From Basidiobolus meristosporus CBS 931.73 (lineage: Eukaryota; Basidiobolomycota; Basidiobolomycetes; Basidiobolales; Basidiobolaceae): DNA of 64,000 bases. Numbering within the stretch: the first letter of the stretch is position 1; each line of letters starts with the position of its first letter. Shown in pieces: positions 1 through 11,009 of the stretch. The stretch covers positions 1 through 64,000 of the forward strand of contig MCFE01000221.1 in assembly GCA_002104905.1 (NCBI GenBank), given 5' to 3'. The notes under the pieces were generated by a model that had not been told where the DNA came from, did no database searches, and worked only from the letters and a program-made list of their open reading frames with translations. The translations under genes and the position numbers were made by a program.

Positions 1-118
1 GCAATTATTTTCCAACAGCCTTGGCATGGTGTTGCAATGGGATCAGTACCTCTTAGTCTTGGAACCTTCAATTTGTGATGGCATTTTGATGGGATAATAA
101 TAATAATTTCTCATAGGG
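1..118 (-). mobile_element. CCCTA copy 1, terminal fragment
   Basis: The left edge of the window enters the non-coding terminal region of a CCCTA-family element lying in reverse. It ends with TTCTCATAGGG, the reverse of the family's 5' end CCCTATGA. The same ~120-bp text recurs at 15080-15199, 32765-32884 and 61730-61851. It abuts a copia-1 gag fragment directly, so the transposon probably inserted into that gag. The rest of the element lies outside the window. Confidence 0.75.
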
Positions 119-536
119 TCTGTGAATTATATTTTTTCTTCTTCTTCTGACAGCATCTTTGTAGTTGAGATTTATTGTCTAAGGTACATTTTCTTGGCAG
201 CTGAACCTGAACGGTAGATGCCTTCTAATGGCTACAAAGCATTCTTTGCTGTTTTTGCTCTTGAGCATTGAATTAGCAGTTTGTCTTTGACATTAAGGCA
301 AGTGCAGTAAAGGCACTCTGTTCTTTCTTCTGGTACTTTAAGGGTTCCACTGCCATGTTTTTAGAGGGGCATTCTTCTCCCATGACAATATCACAAAGGC
401 TTCTCTCTTGTAGCAGCATCTTTATCTTCACCTTCCACATTTGGTAGTAAATCCATCCAACTTTTCAGCAGCAGGAGAAACTCCAGTAATAGCAGTGGTA
501 GATATTGCAGAGAGTGACAGCTTGAGGCTCAAAACC
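119..536 (-). pseudogene. copia-1 gag fragment
   Basis: Read on the minus strand, this matches the gag start of the copia-1 element at 45042-45450: it has the counterparts of the AEKLDG region and of the QSAFNCI and KNAWKALED stretches. The protein would be the N-terminal gag (UBN2-like) structural domain of a Ty1/copia element. Frames are broken and the copy is cut off by the CCCTA terminus at 118. It is continuous with its LTR at 537-872. Confidence 0.75.
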
Positions 537-872
537 AGTTGCAAGAGTCTTGGATATACTGGAAGTGATTGGGAGAACAAGTAGATTGTGCAGTTTCTGC
601 TAAATGATATATTGTATGTTAAAGAAGTAGTTACACTTTTACTTGGTCCTGACATAGCAAACACATAGAATAGGGTGAGCAAGGTCCCAAGAACATGTGT
701 GCAAAGTTTGACACCTTTTGGAATTTTCATGTTCTGGGTATCTGATATTTTGGTAAGATACTCCAAGCAAATCCAACCAAGGAATTTGGTCAGTATTCTC
801 TAGGATCTGAAGGTAATGATCTAAGTGACTCAGTTAGGGGAATAATTAGGTAAAATTACAAATTTGACAACA
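537..872 (-). repeat. copia-1 LTR (5' LTR of the fragment)
   Basis: This is a diverged reverse copy of the 349-bp LTR at 44689-45037. On the minus strand it starts TGTTGTCAAATTTG at 872 and ends next to the gag fragment. It contains the same 'aaggtcccaagaacatgtgtgcaaagtttg' block in reverse, given here only as a landmark near 689-719. It is the oldest-looking of the copia-1 LTRs in the window. Confidence 0.75.
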
Positions 873-915
873 GTGTGTAGCTGTGCCATGACTGCCTAAT
901 ATTGGAGGGAACTTG

Positions 916-1423
916 CCCTATGAGATATAACTGTGATGATGCTGACAACAGGCCATCACAAAATTTAAATTCAGTGACTAAGAGGTATTGATGCCATTAG
1001 GACACCACAAAAGGCCATTTGGAAAAATAGCACTCCAGATTTGACAAAAAGCTTGGGCAAAGTATTTATTGCAACAATATATAGGTGGCTCTTGTTAGTT
1101 CTCTGCTGATTTGCTCACTTTATGATCCCCAACACTAAATTACCTCTTATACTTGTGTATATTGATTGACTATTGCCTCTTTTTCAGACTCCTTCCTTCC
1201 TAACCCAAACAATGCTTGTACTATTTATGCATACAAGTTAGATCAACTCTGTGGAATATTCAGCTGTAGCCCAATAGCCAATTAAGCTGACCTACATAAG
1301 TCCTCATACCCGACACTAGCATTGAGCCCAGTCTCACAGTGAACAAGTAACTACATTAAGACACACCATCCAGTATGAGCTTCTGCCACAACACCTTATC
1401 TCTTTGTCTTTGGTGGGAACCCT
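916..1423 (+). other. Non-coding 5' region of CCCTA copy 2
   Basis: About 500 bp without coding signal, shared by all family copies (compare 1424-1920, 18105-18600, 55685-56180 and the reverse at 14758-15199). It holds ATTGATTGGCTATTGCC-type blocks, i.e. inverted CCAAT boxes, and then the end of ORF-B on the minus strand. No other gene is seen. Confidence 0.7.
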
Positions 1424-2002
1424 CCCTGTGAAAATTTTCTTCAATGATCCCATCAAAAGGCAATCACAATGTTAAAGTCCCATGACTAAGAGGCACTGAT
1501 CACATTAGTACACTATCCTGAGACCATTGAAAAAAAATTGCACCCCAGATTTCACAAAACCCTTAGTCAAAATTTTTCATCGCACAATTTACGAGTGGTT
1601 TTTGATTTGTTCCCTGCAAATTTTCTTGCTTTCTGATCCCAGACACTCTATCACCTCCTATATTTGTGTGCATTGATTGGCTATTGCCTCTTTTTCACAT
1701 TCCTTACTTCCTGACTCAACCGTTTCTCTTACTTTTCATGTGTACTAATTGATTTATTGCCATTGAAACTTCAGTTGGTCTTCAATTACCTATTGTATTC
1801 ACCTATATAAGCCCCTATACCCTACACTAACATTAAGCGCAACCCCACACTCAACAAGTAACTCCATTAAAGTCCACCACTCAATAAGTATTTCTGCTGT
1901 AACACTCTGGTTCCACTACCTTGGCAGGAACCCAACAGCTTAATGTCACTGTTCATTCATTGCTCCCACATGTCCTGGTCTTCAGCTGGCACTGCAGGGT
2001 CT

Positions 2003-4620
2003 AGCCCAGTAATCCATATACTGGTGAAGGATGAGATGTTGTAGCTAGAAAAGTGGCTCATACCCACAAATCTCAGTAATGGGGGGCTTTAAGGATTTAT
2101 TACTACTTCTTGCCACAATCATTCCAGGATGCATCATACCATGTACATGTTACAAGTGGACTACAATCATGTGGCTGGCAACATATGACGCAGAGACTAT
2201 CCTGATCCTAGCATGGGTTAGCAGTTGCATAGCATTCACATCCCAAACTGCCACCATTGCAACATGTCCAAATTGTCAGGAATCCACCACCATGAAGGGA
2301 ACACATTGCCCACACTCTGGATACATTCCGGTAATACCCTGTCTAAAGAAGCTTATGCAGCTTGACAAATATTGCAAAGCTTTACAGTACCACACTCAGT
2401 ATCAATCAGGTGTAAACATATTCAATATATTTGATGGCAAATATTACAAACAGCTAAGAAGCAAGGGCTACATTGAAGGTATGTGTGACCATACCTTTGC
2501 CTTAGCACTGGATGGATTCCAATTAAGCAAGTACTCTACCACTGACTCACATCAATCTGAATCTGTTGCCCATCTTACAGTATCAGAGTAAAAATCTGAT
2601 GGCAGTTTCACTGGTATCTGGGCCTAAATCACCATTCAACTTGGATAGCTACCTGTACCCATTGCTGGATAAGTTTTATATGCTTTCCAGTGAGATAGCA
2701 GTAAATGGCTATCATACCAAAGCACATATTATTATTTGCATTGGAGATACCTCAGCCATCTGCAAGATAGCAGGTTTTTCTGGGCACAATGGATGGCATT
2801 ACTGTCAAATGTGTATGATCCAGCGGATTTACTCAATAGCTCACACACATTGGTATTACCCAAGCACCAGCACCAAGAACATTACCTTCCCACCAAGAGA
2901 ACATACAGAAGCCAGCATGCATTTGCAGCAAAGTTGGTAAGCCATAAGCCATTGGCCAGAATATAGAATCAATTGGAAACTGGAGATACTTAAGATAGAG
3001 GATATCTGTTGGAACAAAAGCTTTCCACTGAGTGCAATGCATTTGCTTTTCAACAATATCCCTATACTGATGACCAAGTTGTACATGGGCATTCCTAGCT
3101 AAATGAGCCCTTTGCGATACTGGAGAAATCTGAAAGAATTGGCAGGATATTACAGAGTATCCACTACCCTAATTACTACTCACAGGCTCTAATCAATATT
3201 CATACTCATATGCAATAATTCAAATGCTGAGACTGGATGAGCTAGAAATGTACTTATTTAAGTGGTGCTCTGAAGCCATTCCTACCAAGAGTATATTGGA
3301 AGCATTGGAAATCATATGTGGATATTGGAGGAATGTTTATCCAGAAGCAGATCACCAATGCCAACTTGACACATTTACAGCTGTTGTGTGAGGAGTTTGT
3401 AACAGGATTTGAGCAGCTATACTACACACATAAAGCTGAATGTGTAGATCTCTGCTGCTACTGTATCCATCCTCTATGCCATCTTGCTTGGTGTGTGGAG
3501 AATATTAGGCCTTGCTTCACCCTTTAGGAGTTTCCTATGGAGCAGATGTGTAGTGAGATAGGAAGACCAGTCAATTTGCAGGTACTACTATATCACAATC
3601 TCTTCAAAATATTACCTTCAAGTCCATAATGGATGCCATGAGTTGGCACATGGAGGACAGCCAGGAAGAATTGGAAATACTGAGGACAGATGTGCGCATG
3701 GAGGAACCTGTGCCTATGGAATTAAGAAGCTTAGCAGCCTCAATATTTGGATAATCAGTTAAGTGATGCAAAGTTGGGTTGGGTGCAACAAGCAACTAAT
3801 ATTTATAAGGAAAACTTGACCAAGGTATGCCAGATTTCTCATGATCACAAGCCAACTTCTACACCATTCAATACAGAATTCAAACAAACAAGAGCCAGAG
3901 TGCACCTATAAGGGGGACTAAAATCTAGCAGGGAGAAGGAATGTATTGGCCAAAAACAAAGAAGTTCAATGTGGATATTCAGGAGGTATTCCTGGCAGAA
4001 GTGAAAACAACCAAACATATGTTTGCAAGATGTATATGTTACCAGCAGTACAAGATATATGGCAACTTTGCAAGTATCACACCAAAAAGCCATAAAGTTG
4101 AGGTGATAGAAGTATGTCAATTACACCAGGTGTGAGCATTTTTACAGGTTAGTAAGCAGGAGGCCATAGTTTTTTTTTGATTCAAACTATATGTGGAATA
4201 CCCAAGGTAGTAGTGGGGAGAATATTTGCCAAATACCTAGATGTTTATTGCTGATATTCAGGAGGTATTCATGGCAGAAGTGGCAACAACCAAGCATATG
4301 TTTGCAAGTTGTATATGCTACTAGCAGTACAAGGTATATGGCAACTTTGCAAGTATCACACTAAAAAGCTGCAAAGTTGAGGTAATAGAAGTATGTGAAT
4401 TACAACAGGTGTGCAAGTTTGTAGAGGTTAGTAAGCAGGAGGCCATAGTATTTTTTGATTCAAACTATATGTGAAATACCCAAGGTAGTAGTGGGTAAGC
4501 AAATAGAGGGATAATTCAACAGTGGAATATATGAATTGCACAAGGGGAGGTAGGAAAAGGAAATACCATTTGGTAAACTGGTATGCTAGCATTATGCAGA
4601 ACCCACTGTAGGCCACCATA
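2003..4620 (+). pseudogene. ORF-A, Tnp2-like transposase (copy 3), 5'-truncated
   Basis: Transposase of the CCCTA element, expected to cut and rejoin element ends in the nucleus. An open stretch at 2079-2591 carries a CPNC cysteine pair and the LALDGF motif (~2500-2520). The next segment has GDTSAICKIAGFSGHNGW followed by a CxxC pair (~2746-2812), the pattern that marks Tnp2 (CACTA-type) transposases. Several frameshifts and stops follow. The N-terminal zinc-finger-like part is deleted. A 279-bp tandem duplication at 3978-4495 lengthens the C-terminal part. Family assignment rests on motif recognition, not on a search. Confidence 0.65.
3978..4495 (+). repeat. Tandem duplication (~279-bp spacing) inside ORF-A copy 3
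   Basis: The block beginning aggaggtatt at 3981 recurs at 4260 and both copies run to aaggtagtagtggg (4204 and 4482), a constant offset of 278-279 bp. Other ORF-A copies, for example 60640-60890, have the block once. Confidence 0.85.
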
Positions 4621-4972
4621 CTGCCTTAATAATACCTTCAGATTCTTGCTGTGAGGCCATTGATAGACCATCAGGTTTTTTCCCATATAAGGCAATTGGA
4701 TGTCCTGGCCAGTTAGATCCATCCAAATTGTTGTAGGGTGCTACAAGACTGCAACCATGCCATCCAATTATTCTCACAGCACCAATCAGGCCCCACCAAG
4801 TTTTATAAATTTATTTGGTCATAATATCAGCAATATGCCATTATGATCTTGTTATAAGATTGTCAAGAGGGTCACTAATTCCAAACTGCTGGCATTATGT
4901 TGGTTTCTAAGCAGGATCCTGACAGCTGATCTGGATTGGATCCACCTGTGGGACAAATTTTTTTATCATAGG

Positions 4973-6652
4973 CCTACTGCTTTGTGCTATTTTGCATTCA
5001 CAGGTTCCCATACATCCAGGTCTTCAGCTAGCAATTCAAGATCTGGCACCTCAACTACCAGTAGTTGCAATAAGTCCTTGCAATATTTGAGTGTGTTTTC
5101 TTGTGCACTGTTCTTGAAGAAGTGCTTCAACATCTTAGTGTGCCTAAAAATATTCCAAAACTCCATCATAGGCAATGTAATAGACTTTTGAGTTCTTGAC
5201 ATTGTTGCTTTGTCTGTCAGTGGGATCTCCACTCTAGGAACACTGGACAACATGGAGGTATTGATCAATAAATTGTCTCACTCTGTAAGCTCATCTACCT
5301 CTCTGGAGTGTTGCTCCACTCACTACACCTTCAACTCTTGAGAAAACAGCTGTTTTCTTCATGGTAATTCCACTTGGCTATTATAAAATTCAGCTTGTTC
5401 TGGGCTTACAGCGTTAATTGATGAGAACTGCAGCTTGTTTCTTGAGTATGCCTCTATTGGGCTGGGGGAGACTATTCTCTCTTTATCTTTACCTGTGTCA
5501 CTGCTAAGTCTCTCACTGCTACTTTGACTGAGTGTTTTTTGTATTGAAGTATGTTCTCTCCTTTATAAATGCTGCACTGGTGACTCTGCTTTTGCCTGCT
5601 TGTCCCTTGCTGGCACTGTCCCAGCAGCCTGACATTTCTTTGCCACTTCTTTGGAGCTTTCAGCCATGCTTATGACAGGCTTTTGAGAAAGCCACAGGCT
5701 CTTATCCTTGTCAGGTCCATGACTGCTACTATGACTGAGTGCTTCTTGTATTGAGCCACATTTTCTCATTGATGAATGTGGCACTGATTCATTTACTTCT
5801 GCCTGCTTGTCCTTTACCAGCACTCCCCTGGCAACCTGATGTTTCTTTGCTGCTTGTTTAGATCATTCTGTCCTGCTTGTGACAAGTTCCTGAGAAAGCT
5901 GTAGGTTTATATCACTGATAGGTCCTGGTATATGACACATTGGCGCATCCACTTCTGCCTTCTTGCTCTTTACTGGCACTCCTCTGGCAACCTAACAGCT
6001 CTTAGCCAAGGCACCTCTGCTTTTTGGCCTTTGAAGATTCTGTTATTCTTCAGATACTTTCTTAATATACAAATGGGTGCCCAAAATCTATTTGCTTGCT
6101 TGAGTCCAGGATGATGATCATGGAACAGGTCAAGTGCATTCTGCTTGACCTTAGGTTCCTCATGGTCCAATGGTATGCCAGCCTAGAGATGATGCTGTGC
6201 TAGACTTCTTACAGCCTCTTGAATATTAGCCCACTCTTCCTCATTGCACTCCACAGCTTCACGGATCTTCAATGTCTGCTGATTTTTAGACTTGTCTATG
6301 TATATCACAGTATCCCCCTCCTATGCTGTGACTGGTGCTTCTGTTGTTGCCTTTGGGCAGTGTTGCTGTACTTCAAACACTGAACAGTGTTGCTCTGCTG
6401 CTGCATTGGAAAAGAGCTCAATTCTTGGCTGTGACATCAAGCTACTTTAGTTCCTTCTTTGCAGCCTAGATACTGCATACTCTACCTACAATATTGATTG
6501 CCATACACTTATTGTCCACTCATCCTGTCTCTGGACTATTCCCTAATTTCTCTGGGCCATTGCATCTATCCTGTCAGCTACTACACCTAGCTGCCGCATT
6601 TATACTTAGTGTGAATGACAAGATACTTATTAATATTAGTTGTGGTGATATT
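4973..6652 (-). pseudogene. ORF-B companion protein (copy 2)
   Basis: Second gene of the CCCTA element, read on the minus strand from about 6600 down to 4980; not recognised as a known family. The C-terminal part (5268-4987) is well preserved, with the family's TMSRTQK, EFWNI, AQENTLKYCKDLL and VWEPVN motifs. The middle contains the tandem repeat units with anchor positions at 5612, 5819 and 5985 (207 and 166 bp apart). The N-terminal part (~6650-6490) is interrupted by the solo LTR at 6653. Stops are frequent. Confidence 0.65.
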
Positions 6653-7002
6653 TGTTGTAAAAACTTGTATTTCCACCTAAATATTCACCTAACTTAGTCA
6701 CTTAGATCATCACCTTCAAATCCTAGAGAATACTGACCAAATTCCTTGTTGGGATTTACTTAGAATATTTTTCACCAAAATGCCAGGTACCCAGAACATG
6801 AAAATTCTCAAAGTTGTCCAAACAGCCCCAAACTTTGCATACATGTTCTTGGGACCTTCCTTAACCTATTCTACATGTTTGTAATGCCAAGACCAGGTAA
6901 AAGTATAAATATTACTTTTACATTCAATAAATCATTAAGTGAAAACCACATTATCTACTTGTTCTCCCAATCACTTCCAATATCTCCAAGACTCTTACAA
7001 AA
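6653..7002 (+). repeat. Solo copia-1 LTR with 5-bp target duplication
   Basis: A 350-bp copy of the copia-1 LTR, starting TGTTGTAAAAAC and ending CTCTTACAAAA (the last bases mutated from ACA). It is flanked by ATATT at 6648-6652 and 7003-7007. The flanks join into ORF-B of CCCTA copy 2 as in uninterrupted copies (compare 57670-57695 in reverse). It is the remnant of LTR-LTR recombination. Confidence 0.9.
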
Positions 7003-7204
7003 ATATTATGATGGTCAATCTTAAGTATACGTATGTATGGGATGTTACAGTTACATACATAATACTTACTATGGTGGATCATTGTTGAACCTTAAATTCA
7101 TATAGGTGCAAAGTCTTGAATACATGACTGTCTTAAGATCATAAGAGTATAGACAAAAAAGTGCGATAACAACATCATCTTGTTGAGTGTCAGTCTGTTT
7201 GACC

Positions 7205-7945
7205 TATAGGTAAAACTTTCTTAATTCAACAGTGTAAGAGAATAGAAAACAACCATGTGGCCATCAAGCTTCTCAGCCATGAAGTATTCAGACAGCATAG
7301 GAAGTATATCAATGATCATGGCCAGTGTCTTCCACACACGCTATATTTGAGCATTGGTCAGTCACTACTGTACCCACAGTTTCATGCTGGCCACTAGATA
7401 CTTTTGTAAGGCACATAGGAATACTTTTCACCTTGTGCAAGCTGATTCAGGAGAGTTTACAATGTCTTTAGGCTCACCTTAGCCTCCTGAATATGGTTTG
7501 CAGAGTCTTGGCTCTGGAGAAAAAGGCTCACTGATTAATGGTGAGCCTATCTCCTCTCACAACAGTACTGTGCAAGAGCCCAGCAAAATCCCAATGTTCA
7601 ATGTAATAACACCTGTGGAAAAAAATGCTTACAATAGTTTATGGAGCAAAGTGGAGTTGGTAGTCCACTTACTGGTTAATGATGCCATGATATGGCTAGA
7701 GAAGTGGTGTATTTCCACTAATATCAATAAAGGGACTTTGAGAATTTGCTGCTACTTTTTGCCAATATTATTCTAGGATGCAACTTAACATGTACTTGGT
7801 ACAAGTGGTAAACCTTCAAGCTGTTGGCAACATGTGACCCAGAGACCATCCCTATATCAGGATATGCTAGCAGTTACATGGCATTCACACCCAAAATTGC
7901 CACCATTGCAACATGTCCAAATTTTCAGGAATCCACCACCATGAC
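7205..7945 (+). pseudogene. ORF-A transposase, N-terminal part (copy 2)
   Basis: Corresponds to 58211-58950 in the best copy. The start codon region is mutated (ctttcttaattcaacag). The cysteine/histidine segment near 7250-7310, the LVNDAMIWLEKW motif (~7671-7713) and the following region are recognisable; 7498-7776 stays open. It stops abruptly at 7945, where a reverse-oriented ORF-A begins, so a rearrangement removed the rest. Confidence 0.65.
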
Positions 7946-9616
7946 ATCTAATTGCCTTATATGGCAAGAAAATGGACAGTATTTTAACAAGTTCTGAGCA
8001 TCATATGCATCTTGGAAACATATGCTTGGTTGTTGCCACTTCTGCCATGAATACCTCCTGAATATCCGCAAAGTACTTCTTGGTATTTAGCCAATATATT
8101 CCTTCTCCCTGCTGGACTCTAGTCCCCCTTGTAGGTGCACTCTGGCTCTTGTTTGCATTAATTCTTTATTGAATGGTGTAGAAGTTGGCATGTGACAAAG
8201 AGAAGTCCAGCATACCTTGTTAGAGTTTTCCTAATAAGAATTAGTTGCTTGTTGCACCCAGCCCAACTTTGCATTACTTGACTGATTACCCACATATTGG
8301 GGCTGCTTAGCTTCTTAGTGCCATAGGCATAGGTGCCTCCATGTGCACATTTGTCCTCAGTATTTACTAACACTTCCTGGCTGTCCTCCATGTGCCAATT
8401 CATCATATCCATGATGGACTTGAGGGTAAAATTCTTGATGAGATTGGGATATGGTAGTACCTCCAACTTGACTTGTCTTCCTATCTGCCCACACATCCAC
8501 TCCATAAGAAACTCCCAGAAGGTGACACAAGGTCCAATATTCCGCACATACCATGCAAGATGGAGTAGAGTATGGATACAGTAGTGGCAGAGATCTACTT
8601 GTTCAGCTTTATGTTTGTAGTAGAGCTGCTCAAATCCTGTTATAAACTCCTTGCACAGCGGCTGTAGATGCATCAAAATGGCATTAGTGATCTGCTTCTG
8701 GATAAATACTCCTACAATGTCCACATATAATTCCCAATGCCTCCAATGTGCTCTTGGTAGGAATGGCTTCATAACACCGCTTGAATATATACATATCCAG
8801 TTGGGTAATGATAATGTGTGTGAGTTATGGAGTAAGTCCCCTGGATCTCACATATTTGAGAGTAATACCTTACCTGGTGCCCAGAAAAACCTACTATCTT
8901 GCTGATGGCTGGGGTATCTCTAATGCAGATAATAATATGAGCTTTCACTTGATGGCCATTTACTATTATCCTGCTGGAAAGCATACAAAATTCATCCAGC
9001 AATGAATACAGGTAGTTATCCAGGTTGGACAGTGATATAGACCCAGATTCCAGAGAGACTACCATCAAATTATTGCTGTGATACTGTAAGATGGGCAACA
9101 GATTCAGATCAATGTGAATCAGTGGCCAGCATGATTTGCAGGTAGAGTACTTGTTTAGTGCAGTCCATCAAGAGCTAAGGCAAGGGCATGCTCTTCCAAA
9201 CCTTCAAAGTAGCGCTTACTGCTTAGCTGTTTGTAATGTTGGCCATCAAATTTATTGGATATGTTTGAGCTTGATTAATACCAAGTGCGGTACTGTATAG
9301 CTTTGCAATATTTGTTTGACTGCATTAGCTTCCCCAGATGGGGTATTACCAGAATATATTCAGAGTTTGAACATCAATTTTCCACAATGGTGGTGGATTC
9401 CTGACAATTGGAACACATGACAATGGTGGCATTTTGGATGTGAATGCCATGCAACTGTTAACACAAGCTGGAATCAGGACAGTCTCTGGATCATATGTTG
9501 CTAGCTGCATGACAGTTGTCCACTTGTCCTATGTACATGGTAAGCTGCATCCCAAGTGATTTTGGCAAGAAGTAGTAAAAAATCCCCAAAGCCCCCATTA
9601 CTGATATTAGTGGAAA
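7946..9616 (-). pseudogene. ORF-A transposase, central and C-terminal part (copy 4)
   Basis: Minus-strand reading with a long open stretch at 8772-8158 (204 codons) that includes the HLQPLCKEFITGFEQLYYKH and LLHLAWYVRNIG blocks, conserved among ORF-A copies but not assigned to a domain. The segment 9098-8769 carries the Tnp2-like block with D, A and KIVGFSGH residues. Frameshifts separate the pieces. It is interrupted at 9617 by retroelement sequence and continues at 12892-12576. Confidence 0.65.
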
Positions 9617-9619
9617 CAT

Positions 9620-10093
9620 TGTAGTGATATATAAGTCCAAGGGAGAGATATATCCAACACTTCTCAAGTGTTTTTGTGTGGGGTGTTCACTGGGTGCAAT
9701 AAGCTATGGCAAAAGCTTGCTAGGAATATTTGGTTTCTGTCTCTAATCTAAGGTAATGGGGAATAAAGCCACAAGCTTGTCAAGGGAAAACTATTAAGCC
9801 ACAATCCCCAACTTAGTTGGCGTCTTAACTAAAGTATGTGCTGGGTTCAGCGTCCTTTGAGATGACAATGTACTAAAGCTTCCAAAGTCAAAACAACTGT
9901 AAACTCCACCAGCAGGGACTTGATAACAATGCAGCTGTGGTCAATAGCTACAAAGACAGAAAAGTATCTTTGCCTGTACAAGAACAAACTTGGGAAAGAA
10001 TCAAATAAAATAAAAGATACCTACTCTGAGTATTCCTCACAAGTAGTGCCTCCAAGGTCAGTTGGCTGTCAGCGCAGTTTCCTGGGACTACCA
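9620..10093 (-). repeat. LTR-E fragment
   Basis: Starts TGTAGTGATATATAAG and runs, in reverse, through the text found at 55185-55649 of the full-length LTR-E copy, for example the 'caaacttgggaaagaatcaa' block. It stops at 10093, where Gy-B integrase sequence begins. The other end of what was probably the same LTR is at 12222-12571. Confidence 0.7.
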
Positions 10094-10101
10094 ATTATTT
10101 C

Positions 10102-10872
10102 TTGAAGTGGAAAGAAGTCCAAGCCATCCAAAATAAAGATCAGAAGACAACTGACCAATTCATTCTAGAACACCTTATCTGCCGGCATGGATATCCTCAG
10201 ATACTCCTGTCCAACAATGGTAGTTCCTTCTTGAATAACACTGTGACCCATTTGTGCAGAATGATGGGCATGAATCAGGTCTTCACGGCTGTGTATCACC
10301 CCCAGACTAATGGATTAACCAAGAGGATGAACCAGAATGTTGCTGCATACTAGAGAAGTTCCATTTGGAACTTCCCCAGTCATGGGCCAAGCTGCTCCCA
10401 CTCACACTCCTAGCAATGTGCACAATACAAAATAAATCAACAGGTTTCTCCCCATACAAAGTTCAGTATGGACAAAGGCCCAAGTGGCATGAAGAAGCTG
10501 GATTGACAATGGAAGGTGTCCCCTTGACAACACATAACAACTATGTAGAGAGGTTGATTCACCGTATTGCCCACCTATACATAAAAGTATTTGAAAATGC
10601 CAACAAGCATCTTCCCCCTCCACCTACAAATGAGAAACTAACAGGACAAAAGTGGAAACTAGGCAATAAAGTGTGGTACAATCAAACCATTGCAGGCCTC
10701 AAGTTTTGTCCACAATTTATACCCCAATGAGTTAGCCCTTGCACTGTTATTAGTTCAGACCATGGGCCAAAGTACACCATCACCCTGATTAATAAGACAA
10801 TCAGCAACATAGAGCCAGCCCATCTGAAACCATTTCATTATGATCCACCAATCATTGCTGAAACCAAAGTGT
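10102..10872 (+). pseudogene. Gy-B integrase, C-terminal two thirds
   Basis: Two open segments (10102-10353, 10365-10730) encode a Ty3/gypsy integrase: SNNGSSF, YHPQTNG and the N/MNQNV region of the rve core, then TGFSPYKVQYG and a C-terminal WKLGNKVWYN segment. The central catalytic Asp (normally SDNG) is Asn here: codon AAC at 10213-10215 follows a C, so a CpG to CpA change explains it. The glutamate position reads K. The protein cannot be active. The upstream RT part is absent; a downstream ORF follows at 11010. Confidence 0.8.
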
Positions 10873-11009
10873 GACTAAACAATTATCAGGACAAGGATAG
10901 AGGAAGACACAGGATACATATGAAGTTTATTAGAGGAGATTCTAGTTGATATAGGTACAAATGATATGTGTGAGTTAGTTTGCCTAAAAGGGAGAACAAA
11001 AGAATGCAT

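Larger units (their letters stand above)
1424..4972 (+). mobile_element. CCCTA copy 3, internally deleted, inserted in copy 2
   Basis: Starts CCCTGTGAAAATTTTC and ends TTTTTATCATAGG, the two family ends. It is flanked by CCT on both sides (1421-1423 and 4973-4975), a 3-bp target duplication, and the flanks join into the uninterrupted copy 2 sequence. A deletion near 2003 fuses the end of ORF-B directly to the middle of ORF-A, removing most of ORF-B, the divergent promoter and the ORF-A start. It is therefore non-autonomous. Confidence 0.8.
916..7945 (+). mobile_element. CCCTA copy 2, split by copy 3 and a solo LTR
   Basis: The element starts CCCTATGAGATATAAC at 916. Its terminal region runs to 1423 and resumes at 4973 after a complete copy 3, with the reading across the gap (ggtgggaaccct / actgctttg) matching uninterrupted copies elsewhere. 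ORF-B (minus) occupies 4973-6652, a solo copia LTR sits at 6653-7002, and ORF-A starts near 7205. The copy is cut at 7945, where a reverse-oriented copy 4 begins; its 3' end is lost. Confidence 0.75.

Noticed and set aside
2833-3092. Two overlapping minus-strand frames
   Set aside because: They are antisense to the conserved ORF-A transposase reading on the plus strand.
5600-6000. Regularly spaced repeats as a CRISPR-like array
   Set aside because: The ~207-bp spacing is a tandem coding repeat in ORF-B; repeats and intervals are both conserved between copies.
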